A stretch of 64,000 bases of DNA, from positions 36,190 to 100,189 of IMG/VR virus record IMGVR_UViG_3300028197_000962; one strand, given 5' to 3'. The notes under the pieces are model-generated. The model made no database searches. It saw nothing but the letters and a program-made list of their open reading frames with translations, and was not told where the DNA came from. Each line of letters begins with the position of its first letter. The first letter of the stretch is position 1. The DNA comes from a virus. Made by a program: the position numbers and the translations under genes. Positions 46,524 to 52,340 of this stretch are shown here, one piece after another.

Positions 46524-47136
46524 CGGTATCTCCGAGTCTACCCCATCGGATTCCATTTTCAACTTGATAATATTCCGTGGAGACCTTGAAATCGGGTGTA
46601 AGCGGCGTTTCCGGGGTGATTGATAGGTCATAAATTCTTGTTCTATTGTTTGGATATAATGCATACTGCCCATTTTCTAATTCAATGCAGTTATGTGACT
46701 TGTGTTCTTGTGGAATCTCACTTACATTGGTATCAATTATATCGTGATCAGGGTGGTAGTTGTCCAAAGTAAACAAATACTCACCTTTCAAGTTACCAAA
46801 GTGTCGTGTGCGGACTTCAAAGTCCATAGATCCGATAAATTGCTTCTCAATACAGCGGACTCCATAGTCCATACAATTCCAAAATTGTAAATTTGGTAGA
46901 TCTAAATCGGGATCTGGTGTCTTTGGTTCTGATACAAAGGCACTGATGGGCAACTTATCAAACATTGCACCATATTCGGGTAGGTAGGTCTCAAAATAAA
47001 AAGCGCGTCCGGGGATGCTTTTAGCAGTCACCCAAACGCCCTCTACAAACTCACCATACCCGTCCTTCAAATCCCTTAGATATTCTTTGCGAACCCACAC
47101 TTTCTGTGCAGGGAGATTGATGACGAGTTGACTCAT
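46459..47136 (-). CDS. Conserved baseplate-locus protein (gp53 position)
   Basis: A 225-residue protein starting MSQLVINLPAQKVWVRKEYL, with a compact N-terminal domain (GVWVTAKSIPGRAFYFETYL, MFDKLPISAFV) and an acidic Asp/His-rich middle. I recognise this as a conserved cyanophage protein upstream of gp25. In T4 the nearby wedge gene is gp53 (196 residues), so functional equivalence is possible, but I see no clear gp53 signature. The start overlaps the previous stop (TAATG), and a late promoter lies 56 nt upstream inside the previous gene. Confidence 0.83.
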   Translation of the reverse strand: MSQLVINLPAQKVWVRKEYLRDLKDGYGEFVEGVWVTAKSIPGRAFYFETYLPEYGAMFDKLPISAFVSEPKTPDPDLDLPNLQFWNCMDYGVRCIEKQFIGSMDFEVRTRHFGNLKGEYLFTLDNYHPDHDIIDTNVSEIPQEHKSHNCIELENGQYALYPNNRTRIYDLSITPETPLTPDFKVSTEYYQVENGIRWGRLGDTDEYFWETPSESRNSGIGSTNI

Positions 47137-47282
47137 TATCTTCCTTGTCCTCTGTAACGTTTACGAGCCGAGTTACGCGAGCTCGCTGCATATTTAGTAT
47201 GCTTCCCAGTTCCCTGACGAGTTTTCTTCGGACTAGACTCAATCATATTCCCCCCAGTGAGGGACTGCTTCATCTTTGCCAT
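47136..47282 (-). CDS. Small basic conserved protein (48 aa)
   Basis: A 48-codon gene beginning MAKMKQSLTGGNMIESSPKK and ending RNSARKRYRGQGR. It is strongly basic, with no acidic cluster, and I recognise very similar short proteins at this place in cyanophage genomes. The stop overlaps the next start (TAATG) and its ATG follows the stop of the glycosyltransferase-like gene by 1 nt. The charge suggests nucleic-acid or phosphate-polymer binding; no function is known. Confidence 0.82.
   Translation of the reverse strand: MAKMKQSLTGGNMIESSPKKTRQGTGKHTKYAASSRNSARKRYRGQGR
47192..47198 (-). promoter_or_regulatory. Late promoter (CTAAATA)
   Basis: CTAAATA on the minus strand inside the 48-codon basic gene, 56 nt before the ATG of the gp53-position gene. 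Confidence 0.6.
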
Positions 47283-47283
47283 A

Positions 47284-48060
47284 TCAAATTACCCGTGTTT
47301 TTTCATGACCAACGCGAATCCTTGGATCCACCCAGATATCAAAACCTGCTGCAATTGCATCGAGACAGAATGATACATCCTCTCCACACATGTCTTGCAC
47401 TTCACCAGATTCAAACTCTTGCATCTTTGGTGCAAACCATGGATACTTCATCTCTCCGTGCTCAAACACACCCTTCTTGATCAAACACCAACCGAAACCA
47501 ATGTAGTCAACTGTGAACGGTTTGCGGCGCTTTGAGATGGATTCCAGAGTCTCATGGTTCATGACACCACCACTCTTACGGAAGTCCTCTTCCTCCAACC
47601 AGTGAGCACAAGAAGTGGTCTTCCCATCTTCTGTGCAATACCAACCAGAAACAATCTCTTTCTCTGTGCCATCCTCAGCTAGCGCCATATCGCACAATTG
47701 CCAGAACTTTGATGTGTCAAATACAATGTCACTATCAATCCATAACTGATAGTCATACTGCAACTTACCATCCCAGGGAAGCTGGTTCGGTCCACGCAAC
47801 ACATTTGCTCCGAGACACTTGCACCGTGCAAAGTTCACCATCGAAGAGTAATCCTGACTAATCTGAATACTCATTCCATTCTGAACCATGTCGAAACATA
47901 GTTGAACAAAGTTCTTCAAGAAGATATATGAGACGCCGCGACCTGGAAGACAGAACACAATGCTCTTGCCTTTCATCCGAGCTTTAATCCCATCAATGTC
48001 AAACTCCTCCTTCTTTTGTACCGGAGGGGTCTTTGCTTTAACTGTAAATCCTTTTGCCAT
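47284..48060 (-). CDS. Glycosyltransferase-like protein (GT-A type)
   Basis: A protein of about 258 residues with a GT-A glycosyltransferase look: a Rossmann-like start (GKSIVFCLPGRGVSYIF), an SQDYSSMVNFARCKCL segment and the metal-binding DxD motif in YDYQLWIDSDIVF, followed by FTVDYIGFGWCLIKKGVF and MCGEDVSFCLDA, typical of the acceptor half. It may decorate phage or host glycans. The start chosen is ATG 48060 (MAKGFTVKA), with an alternative in-frame ATG at 48084. It lies just upstream of baseplate genes and downstream of the cupin gene, suggesting a small surface-glycan segment. Confidence 0.8.
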   Translation of the reverse strand: MAKGFTVKAKTPPVQKKEEFDIDGIKARMKGKSIVFCLPGRGVSYIFLKNFVQLCFDMVQNGMSIQISQDYSSMVNFARCKCLGANVLRGPNQLPWDGKLQYDYQLWIDSDIVFDTSKFWQLCDMALAEDGTEKEIVSGWYCTEDGKTTSCAHWLEEEDFRKSGGVMNHETLESISKRRKPFTVDYIGFGWCLIKKGVFEHGEMKYPWFAPKMQEFESGEVQDMCGEDVSFCLDAIAAGFDIWVDPRIRVGHEKTRVI

Positions 48061-48108
48061 AAGTTCGAATAACCTACATTTCAATTCTACCAGTGTATCT
48101 ATGATATG

Positions 48109-48306
48109 TCAATACGAAGACTCTTCCGAGTATTTCATTAATTTGACTTTCTCATAATTCAAATCAGACTCTTCATAGTCTGTTTTCATGAGACCCACCA
48201 TGCCTTTCAGCGTTTCCCAGGTCTCCTCAAACTCTTCATTTGTTAGACTCGAATAAAGACATTTATCCTTAGCGTAAATGTGAAATCTATACTCGTTTGT
48301 AATCAT
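48109..48306 (-). CDS. Small conserved cyanophage hypothetical (65 aa)
   Basis: A 65-residue acidic protein (EYRFHIYAKDKCLYSSLTNE, TWETLKGMVGLMKTDYEESD) with a mixed alpha/beta pattern. I recognise close relatives in cyanophages, and the well-defined pattern of hydrophobic residues supports coding. Its ATG overlaps the end of the cupin gene by 20 nt. Function unknown. Confidence 0.78.
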   Translation of the reverse strand: MITNEYRFHIYAKDKCLYSSLTNEEFEETWETLKGMVGLMKTDYEESDLNYEKVKLMKYSEESSY

Positions 48307-48640
48307 CTTTTAATCTTACAATGTCCTCTTCATTACATTGAGATCCTAACTGAACCTCTATAATAGTTATGCCGTTCTCACCTCCCTTCAACCGATGTTG
48401 CTGTCTAGCATCTATTTTGTAGTGACTGTGAGGTGTGGCATGATAACACCCTTCCCCAATAGTAACATAACCACTCCCCTCTACACAGGTCCAATACTCT
48501 GCGCGATGAAAGTGGTATTGTAGTGATAGTTGTTGATCTGGATTGACTACAAGCCTCTTTACCTTGTAACCTTTCTCTTCTAGGAGATTCTCATAATAAC
48601 CCCATGGGCGTTCAAATTTCTCCGCGAAATTTTTTTCCAT
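48287..48640 (-). CDS. Cupin, phosphomannose isomerase type II-like
   Basis: A 117-residue single-domain cupin matching the C-terminal isomerase half of bifunctional mannose-1-phosphate guanylyltransferase/phosphomannose isomerase enzymes. Key features are the RPWGYYENLLEEKGYKVKRL start, the metal-binding LQYHFHRAEYWTCVEGSGYV motif (two His plus Glu), a HSHYKID segment and QHRLKG. Such proteins interconvert fructose-6-P and mannose-6-P in GDP-sugar supply. A sugar-binding cupin of another specificity is possible. A CTAAATA late element lies 54 nt upstream, and an early-type promoter lies about 190 nt upstream across a structured leader. Confidence 0.85.
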   Translation of the reverse strand: MEKNFAEKFERPWGYYENLLEEKGYKVKRLVVNPDQQLSLQYHFHRAEYWTCVEGSGYVTIGEGCYHATPHSHYKIDARQQHRLKGGENGITIIEVQLGSQCNEEDIVRLKDDYKRV

Positions 48641-48693
48641 CTCTGAACCTAATAGGACCTTTCTAAATCTCAGAATTTTTTTGAGATGAAGTA

Positions 48694-48700
48694 TATTTAG
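48694..48700 (-). promoter_or_regulatory. Late promoter before cupin gene (CTAAATA)
   Basis: CTAAATA on the minus strand, 54 nt before the cupin ATG. Between it and the gene is an ATCTCA/TGAGAT inverted repeat (48667-48688 region). Confidence 0.6.
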
Positions 48701-48701
48701 T

Positions 48702-48822
48702 TCGCGATCTGGGTTCGTTGTAGGTTAGGGTAGTTAGCGTTTTTATATACGCCCCTACGCGCCACGACGCGATATCATCAACCGCGCCCTAACTGCTGTC
48801 TCTAAGTGTCAATGAGTGACAC
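48702..48822 (-). other. Structured GC-rich leader or small RNA candidate
   Basis: This 120-nt non-coding stretch downstream of a perfect promoter is markedly GC-richer than its surroundings and full of complementary segments: GTGTCA/TGACAC (48806-48811 with 48817-48822) at the expected 5' end of the transcript; GTTAGGG/CCCTAAC (48724-48730 with 48787-48793) closing a roughly 56-nt domain; and GCGT/ACGC (48737-48752) inside it. No ORF with a credible start occurs. It may be a 5' leader of the cupin operon or an independent phage RNA. Confidence 0.5.
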
Positions 48823-48827
48823 TGTGT

Positions 48828-48856
48828 ATTATAACATTTTTCAGAGAATCTGTCAA
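48828..48856 (-). promoter_or_regulatory. Consensus sigma-70-type promoter
   Basis: On the minus strand TTGACA (48851-48856), 17-nt spacer, TATAAT (48828-48833): a perfect host-type promoter. It lies just after the stop of the 62-residue gene and reads into the structured leader and then the cupin, 65-residue and glycosyltransferase-like genes. Confidence 0.88.
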
Positions 48857-48860
48857 TCGA

Positions 48861-49049
48861 TTAGAGATATGCTGCTTCCCAGAGTTCTTCTACATTTTCT
48901 GACAAATCTTCCACAGTCACTGTCAAGTTCTCTCCGCCACCAATATCAAAGACCTTCTGAAAGTCTATCTGATGAACATCAAAGTCCGCAAAGACTTCGA
49001 AGTCTAATGTGACACGGATCTGCTGCTTTTCTGCGTGGCTAGTGTTCAT
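48861..49049 (-). CDS. Small hypothetical (62 aa)
   Basis: A 62-residue acidic protein (QQIRVTLDFEVFADFDVHQ, NLTVTVEDLSENVEELWEAA) with beta-strand-rich halves. It is the only convincing gene in the non-coding stretch between 48641 and 49324. A perfect TTGACA-N17-TATAAT promoter ends 25 nt before its ATG. A second promoter starts at its 3' end. I recognise similar short proteins in cyanophages; no function is known. Confidence 0.72.
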   Translation of the reverse strand: MNTSHAEKQQIRVTLDFEVFADFDVHQIDFQKVFDIGGGENLTVTVEDLSENVEELWEAAYL

Positions 49050-49073
49050 CGGACTGGTGATGGGTTCCTCTGT

Positions 49074-49102
49074 ATTATATAATAAATTTCCAATACTGTC
49101 AA
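49074..49102 (-). promoter_or_regulatory. Consensus sigma-70-type promoter
   Basis: On the minus strand TTGACA (49097-49102), 17-nt spacer, TATAAT (49074-49079), again a perfect match with optimal spacing. It drives the 62-residue gene and would act early with unmodified host RNA polymerase. Confidence 0.9.
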
Positions 49103-49213
49103 GTGGTTTGTGTGGGTCTCAGGAAAAAATCGGCGGTGGTGTTGACAAAACTCTCTCCTCATGATACGCTCGCTAAGATCACAACACCTCAGCACATTTA
49201 CAAGGCATTAATA

Positions 49214-49261
49214 ACACTTTTCCACACCTATTAGACACTTTTCCACAACGATTGTGGATAA
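49214..49261. other. Cluster of three DnaA boxes (origin candidate)
   Basis: Two perfect copies of the box TTTTCCACA (49218-49226, 49239-49247) lie in the same orientation within a 13-bp direct repeat spaced 21 bp apart (two helical turns). A third box in the opposite orientation, TGTGGATAA (49253-49261), is the complement of TTATCCACA. All three fit the bacterial DnaA consensus TTWTNCACA, and TTTTCCACA is the form known from cyanobacteria. An AT-rich stretch (49262-49320) follows, as next to an unwinding element. The segment is non-coding. Confidence 0.65.
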
Positions 49262-49280
49262 CTTATAAAACAGCGACATA

Positions 49281-49288
49281 TATTTATA
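49281..49288 (-). promoter_or_regulatory. TATAAATA octamer beside the DnaA-box cluster
   Basis: A perfect late-promoter octamer on the minus strand, 20 nt from the third DnaA box and reading into it. No gene start follows within 230 nt, so it could give an origin-type transcript or be a chance match in an AT-rich stretch. Confidence 0.35.
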
Positions 49289-49324
49289 ATACCATTTAAA
49301 ACGTTATTTTAAGGTAAAACAGCA

Positions 49325-49489
49325 CTAAAACGCCAAATATACGTCATAATTGTTCTTATCTGGCACCATAGTCTTGATAACATGTAGTGCAGCATCTTCC
49401 CCAATCACAGTAACCTCTTGACGGGAAACATAACCACGTTTCTTATGCTTCTTCCATACGATTGTATAACGATTCTTTGTCTGTGTCAT
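49325..49489 (-). CDS. Small hypothetical (54 aa)
   Basis: A basic 54-residue protein (MTQTKNRYTIVWKKHKKRGY, EVTVIGEDAALHVIKTMVPD). The internal ATG at 49489 is chosen; an upstream in-frame ATG at 49513 would deepen the overlap with the preceding gene, which is already 47 nt. It is the last gene of a run of six small genes starting at 50628. No family recognised. Confidence 0.65.
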   Translation of the reverse strand: MTQTKNRYTIVWKKHKKRGYVSRQEVTVIGEDAALHVIKTMVPDKNNYDVYLAF

Positions 49490-49715
49490 GGACGGATTTG
49501 CGAGACTTGACATAAGTGAGTTCAGACCATTGATGAGGATAACAGAGTAATAAGCAATGAATATTCTTATGACGTTCTCTCTTCGTATAGGTACACTTTG
49601 GTTTAGGTTTTACATATAGTTCAATCGTTATGTATTGACTATCGACAAAATATATCCACCCTTTAAACTGTTTCCATATTACATAATCATTGACCTGTGG
49701 TTGATACTTAGCCAT
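49443..49715 (-). CDS. Conserved cyanophage hypothetical (90 aa)
   Basis: A 90-residue protein with an N-terminal SH3-like beta pattern (YQPQVNDYVIWKQFKGWIYF, YITIELYVKPKPKCTYT) and a histidine/tyrosine-rich middle (HKNIHCLLLCYPHQWSEL). I know similar short proteins from cyanophages. The ATG overlaps the upstream gene by 8 nt. Role unknown. Confidence 0.75.
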   Translation of the reverse strand: MAKYQPQVNDYVIWKQFKGWIYFVDSQYITIELYVKPKPKCTYTKRERHKNIHCLLLCYPHQWSELTYVKSRKSVHDTDKESLYNRMEEA

Positions 49716-50001
49716 ACAGCAATCGTTCTAATGCATTAAGATTTAGCACCATACTAGTATAGCACCTAGTATCCTTTATGTCTACCTTATTTCCTTGCTT
49801 GGTGGCATTGATAGGCGCATAGTAGCATTTCTTTTTTCTATCATAGAACCCCCAGATTGTCCTTGGAACTTTACTGGTATAAGAAAAGAAAGCATGATTA
49901 AGCAACCAGATACTAGAAAGATTACGCTTGAACTGTTGTACTTCATAAGAGAAACCTTTGGGGGCAATGTGATGGAAATCAGGTGGTAGTTCTAGTTCCA
50001 T
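49708..50001 (-). CDS. Conserved cyanophage hypothetical (97 aa)
   Basis: A 97-residue protein opening MELELPPDFHHIAPKGFSYE, with a central VPRTIWGFYDRKKKCYYAP hairpin and a C-terminal RCYTSMVLNLNALERLLYG. This FHHIAPKGFSYEV signature is familiar from many T4-like cyanophages, where it is annotated as hypothetical. It overlaps both neighbours by 8-10 nt. Function unknown. Confidence 0.82.
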   Translation of the reverse strand: MELELPPDFHHIAPKGFSYEVQQFKRNLSSIWLLNHAFFSYTSKVPRTIWGFYDRKKKCYYAPINATKQGNKVDIKDTRCYTSMVLNLNALERLLYG

Positions 50002-50252
50002 CCAGTAGACTCATCAGGTGGAAACATCTTATAAAAAAGATCATCATCAGCATCATCTATCATATCACGTTGCTTAACGAGAAACTGAATTGAGGCATTG
50101 TAGTTGTCAATCTGTTTCTGTAATTCTTCTTTCTTAAAGTTCAACTCCATAATAGACTTATTGATCTCGACTCTATCCATGTCTTCTTTGATTGGGGTCA
50201 GTGATGTCATTTTAGAAAGTGCAGATTTAACGTTCAAAATGGTGCGCTCCAT
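49992..50252 (-). CDS. Coiled-coil hypothetical (86 aa)
   Basis: An 86-residue, highly charged helical protein with a strong heptad pattern in the middle (MELNFKKEELQKQIDNYNAS) and an acidic C-terminal tail (DDADDDLFYKMFPPDES). It overlaps the upstream gene by 19 nt and the downstream one by 10 nt in a compressed early operon. No function can be assigned. Confidence 0.72.
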   Translation of the reverse strand: MERTILNVKSALSKMTSLTPIKEDMDRVEINKSIMELNFKKEELQKQIDNYNASIQFLVKQRDMIDDADDDLFYKMFPPDESTGWN

Positions 50253-50416
50253 GACTCATATTTCTTCATGGTGATATAACCTTCTTTGCAAAGATCATCA
50301 GTGAATATACCCCATGCTTCTCTCTTTGCATGAATGTTATCAACCACTGGATTTTGCTTGATTGCAACTTTCCAATTGTAGCGAAATTGTGCGACTGCTT
50401 GTGATTTAGTAATCAT
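50234..50416 (-). CDS. Small hypothetical (60 aa)
   Basis: A 60-residue protein (MITKSQAVAQFRYNWKVAIK, VDNIHAKREAWGIFTDDLCK) of predicted helical fold, starting 5 nt after the stop of the previous gene and overlapping the next one by 19 nt. Aromatic-rich, no family recognised. Confidence 0.72.
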   Translation of the reverse strand: MITKSQAVAQFRYNWKVAIKQNPVVDNIHAKREAWGIFTDDLCKEGYITMKKYESWSAPF

Positions 50417-50421
50417 GAGTT

Positions 50422-50628
50422 TCAGTTACCTGCTGTGTCGAATGATTCGTTGTAGACATCATAAAAGAGGTCAAATGCTGCTAAGTCATTTACAAACGGG
50501 GCAGACATTTCGCAGACCCAATCATATGCCATATCCAGGTCAGCATCGGTGCTGAGTAGGAAGGCAGGCAGGTCCCGCAGTGCTTGGATGAAGGCAGGAT
50601 CGGTGAGACGGAAATTTGTTTTGTTCAT
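50422..50628 (-). CDS. Small acidic hypothetical (68 aa), predicted leaderless
   Basis: A 68-residue acidic protein (MNKTNFRLTDPAFIQALRDL, SAPFVNDLAAFDLFYDVYNE). The ATG at 50628 is preferred to an ATG at 50694 because it sits exactly 6 nt after the -10 box of a promoter with 17-nt spacing, so transcription should begin at or next to the A of the ATG. No Shine-Dalgarno sequence exists upstream within that transcript. First gene of the operon running down to 49325. Function unknown. Confidence 0.72.
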   Translation of the reverse strand: MNKTNFRLTDPAFIQALRDLPAFLLSTDADLDMAYDWVCEMSAPFVNDLAAFDLFYDVYNESFDTAGN

Positions 50629-50634
50629 ACTGAT

Positions 50635-50688
50635 AGTATGGCAGATCTGAGGGAGAATTGCAAGCGATAGTGGACACTCTCCCAACTG
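50635..50688 (-). promoter_or_regulatory. Early promoter with upstream element (copy 1)
   Basis: On the minus strand: CAGTT-N7-TGTCCACT (50669-50688), then TTGCAA (50658-50663), 17-nt spacer, CATACT (50635-50640). The upstream element ends 28 nt before the -10 box. The -10 box forms a 15-bp palindrome with the start codon (CATACT-N3-AGTATG, 50626-50640). A very similar arrangement occurs at 54586-54648. Confidence 0.75.
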
Positions 50689-50690
50689 GT

Positions 50691-50942
50691 TCACTTACCG
50701 ATTCCCATGGGATCATCTGCGCTATACTCCAAAGCAGAGAATGATGTTACGTTCTCATCTAAACATATGCCTGGATAATATCCTTCTGCTTCCTCAATTA
50801 GTTTATCAATTGTATACTCATCATACAATGAATTGAAGTAACTGAATAACACGTATCTCATTGTTTTGAGATCCATGTCATCAATCTGATTCATGATTAA
50901 TTGCTCTTGTAGTGCATCACGATCAACGATGTTGTCTTTCAT
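50691..50942 (-). CDS. Acidic hypothetical (83 aa)
   Basis: An 83-residue acidic helical protein (MKDNIVDRDALQEQLIMNQI, LYDEYTIDKLIEEAEGYYPG). Its ATG overlaps the stop of the preceding gene (ATGA). Its stop falls directly after the copy-1 upstream promoter element of the next operon. No motif; presumed early host-interaction protein by location only. Confidence 0.75.
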   Translation of the reverse strand: MKDNIVDRDALQEQLIMNQIDDMDLKTMRYVLFSYFNSLYDEYTIDKLIEEAEGYYPGICLDENVTSFSALEYSADDPMGIGK

Positions 50943-51088
50943 AGTGAAGTGAACTCCTCAACGTAATAGCGGGCAGAGATCTTTAATTGCTCTGCTTTTG
51001 TCATGATTTCATCGATCTGATCTTCTGATAGATCTTCGATGACCCATGTTAGATAGTGCAGATCTTCTTCGATAGTAGTTTCCATCAT
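50939..51088 (-). CDS. Small acidic hypothetical (49 aa)
   Basis: A 49-residue protein (MMETTIEEDLHYLTWVIEDL, QIDEIMTKAEQLKISARYYV). The start at 51088 forms an ATGA overlap with the preceding stop and is preferred over an ATG-independent extension to 51121. It is acidic and helical and ends in ATGA overlap with the next gene. Function unknown. Confidence 0.7.
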   Translation of the reverse strand: MMETTIEEDLHYLTWVIEDLSEDQIDEIMTKAEQLKISARYYVEEFTSL

Positions 51089-51240
51089 ACTGTGAATTGC
51101 TCCTGACTGAATTCGTCGCATTTGATGTTCATTGTGTCAACGTCGTTGAAGAATTCCTCAACTTGTTGTTCATCCCACTTCTCATAAAGTGACATTAACT
51201 CTTGATCGCTTTCGAGTGCCATAGTGCAAGGATCTGTCAT
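51085..51240 (-). CDS. Small acidic hypothetical (51 aa)
   Basis: A 51-codon gene (MTDPCTMALESDQELMSLYE, KWDEQQVEEFFNDVDTMN) joined to its neighbours by TAATG at the start and ATGA at the end. The pattern of acidic helices resembles the other mini-proteins of this operon. The exact coupling at both ends is the main evidence that it is translated. Confidence 0.7.
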   Translation of the reverse strand: MTDPCTMALESDQELMSLYEKWDEQQVEEFFNDVDTMNIKCDEFSQEQFTV

Positions 51241-51407
51241 TAGAAAATGTGTGTCCATGATGAATGTTGTGCTTTGGTGATTCTACCGTCTTTGAGCATA
51301 CCGTCGCAAACTTGACAGAAAACGCTGAACTTTTCGAGTCTTGTGAGGTTTGAATCTATCTCGTTGGAGGTTTCACCAACGACACGAATGAGAGTCTTTT
51401 TAAGCAT
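51240..51407 (-). CDS. Small hypothetical (55 aa)
   Basis: A 55-codon gene (MLKKTLIRVVGETSNEIDSN, VFCQVCDGMLKDGRITKAQH) with one CxxC pair (CQVC). It starts 9 nt after the stop of the 115-residue gene and ends in a TAATG overlap. Too short for a family call; a single CxxC could bind metal only as a dimer. Confidence 0.7.
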   Translation of the reverse strand: MLKKTLIRVVGETSNEIDSNLTRLEKFSVFCQVCDGMLKDGRITKAQHSSWTHIF

Positions 51408-51415
51408 CGTAAGAA

Positions 51416-51763
51416 TCAGGCAAAGATGAATCCGTTGGTGAAATCGTAGGTATTGAAGACTTTGCTTTGTCCTGCCATTCCTACGAACTTGTCAACATAC
51501 CACTGAAAGTTCTTCTGATAGACACACTCTCCATCAATGCAGAATTCTTCGCAAAGTGCATTGAGGCGTGATTTTGTGGTGGTAGACTGCCAACCACCGT
51601 CGAAGATTGTCATGGTGTCGTCTGAAACTTCTGCAATCTTGTTACCATGAAGACGAACGACGCTGACGCCTGAGGTCTCATCAAAATAAACTGCCGTGTT
51701 TCCTGACTGCCAATTGGCGTTGGATTGGATAGCGGCGTTCATCTGGGTTTCGATCTTGCGCAT
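51416..51763 (-). CDS. Widespread phage hypothetical (115 aa)
   Basis: A 115-residue protein of a family I have seen in many unrelated phages. Signature blocks are NWQSGNTAVYFDETSGVSVV, RLHGNKIAEVSDD, TIFDGGWQSTTTKSRLNALC and VYQKNFQWYV. The fold appears to be a small beta-barrel plus helix. It is the first gene of an operon continuing to 50691. A 26-bp sequence shared with another operon leader lies 18 nt upstream. Function unknown. Confidence 0.82.
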   Translation of the reverse strand: MRKIETQMNAAIQSNANWQSGNTAVYFDETSGVSVVRLHGNKIAEVSDDTMTIFDGGWQSTTTKSRLNALCEEFCIDGECVYQKNFQWYVDKFVGMAGQSKVFNTYDFTNGFIFA

Positions 51764-51780
51764 GAGTGGTTTGAGTGGTG

Positions 51781-51806
51781 TTCCTTTGACTCTTTAATAA
51801 TACACG
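51781..51806 (-). repeat. 26-bp operon-leader repeat, copy A
   Basis: Bases 51781-51806 are identical to 53134-53159, and the match extends with small gaps on both sides. On the minus strand it contains a TATTAT -10-like box (51797-51802) preceded by GTG, and an AAAGGA Shine-Dalgarno-like motif. It precedes the 115-residue gene. Confidence 0.7.
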
Positions 51807-51816
51807 ATTTTGGGCG

Positions 51817-52170
51817 TCACGCAACGGGGCTTAGACCTCTTTGGCGACTGTCACACCAACGGTCGTAAAGTATACTCTCCATGTGATATGCTTGATCTTC
51901 TCTCACTCTTTCAGTCAAAATGCCTGACTCGTTTTGTATTACATGCACTAATTCATGCAATAAAGTAGTAATATAGTCCGATTCGTTCAAGTTTTTATCA
52001 ATCTGTATAAATTGCTCATTTCCATTTGTTTCGGTGAACCCTAGGGCGTTTTCGGAACTAAGATCGGTGTGAAATACCTCAACATCACTTTGGATGGGAA
52101 ATTGCGATGTGAAGAAGTCAAAAACGTCCTGTGTAGGATAGTTCATTGATCTGCCGGAAGTGAATAACAT
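51817..52170 (-). CDS. HExxH zincin-like protein (117 aa)
   Basis: A 117-residue protein with a clear metalloprotease-type zinc motif, LLHELVHVIQNESG (HExxH), in the last third of the protein, followed by an acidic helix (YHMESILYDRW) that could supply a third ligand. The N-terminal half has no recognisable prodomain or signal peptide. It may be a minimal SprT/zincin-type peptidase acting on host proteins, or an inactive zinc-binding protein. The start overlaps the upstream stop (TGATG). Confidence 0.75.
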   Translation of the reverse strand: MLFTSGRSMNYPTQDVFDFFTSQFPIQSDVEVFHTDLSSENALGFTETNGNEQFIQIDKNLNESDYITTLLHELVHVIQNESGILTERVREDQAYHMESILYDRWCDSRQRGLSPVA

Positions 52171-52340
52171 CAGTTTGCGGGTTCTGGGAACTTGATTGCT
52201 TTAAGAATGTCCTGATAGTCTCTAACCTCGATCTCATCAAAGTCATATTCCTGTTGCTCTAAGCAATAGGTGATCAGATCGATTTGATCGGGTGAGAGTG
52301 TAACTTTGAGCATTGATCTCGATAGGGTTGACTTCATCAT
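52170..52340 (-). CDS. Small acidic hypothetical (56 aa)
   Basis: A 56-residue protein (MMKSTLSRSMLKVTLSPDQI, YCLEQQEYDFDEIEVRDYQD). The start at 52340 is fixed by an ATGA overlap with the preceding gene and replaces a longer extension to 52388. The stop overlaps the zincin-like start (TGATG). Function unknown. Confidence 0.72.
   Translation of the reverse strand: MMKSTLSRSMLKVTLSPDQIDLITYCLEQQEYDFDEIEVRDYQDILKAIKFPEPAN

Noticed and set aside
47051-47242. Minus-strand 63-codon frame overlapping the 48-codon basic gene
   Set aside because: The alternative frame yields the recognisable conserved MAKMKQSL protein with TAATG coupling; this frame has no such support.
48700-48740. GGTTCG stretch suggestive of a tRNA T-arm
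   Set aside because: No acceptor stem, anticodon arm or CCA-adjacent pairing could be found around it.
49142-49170. Plus-strand TTGACA-N17-TACGCT promoter-like sequence
   Set aside because: The -10 match is weak and no plus-strand gene follows; every supported gene here is on the minus strand.
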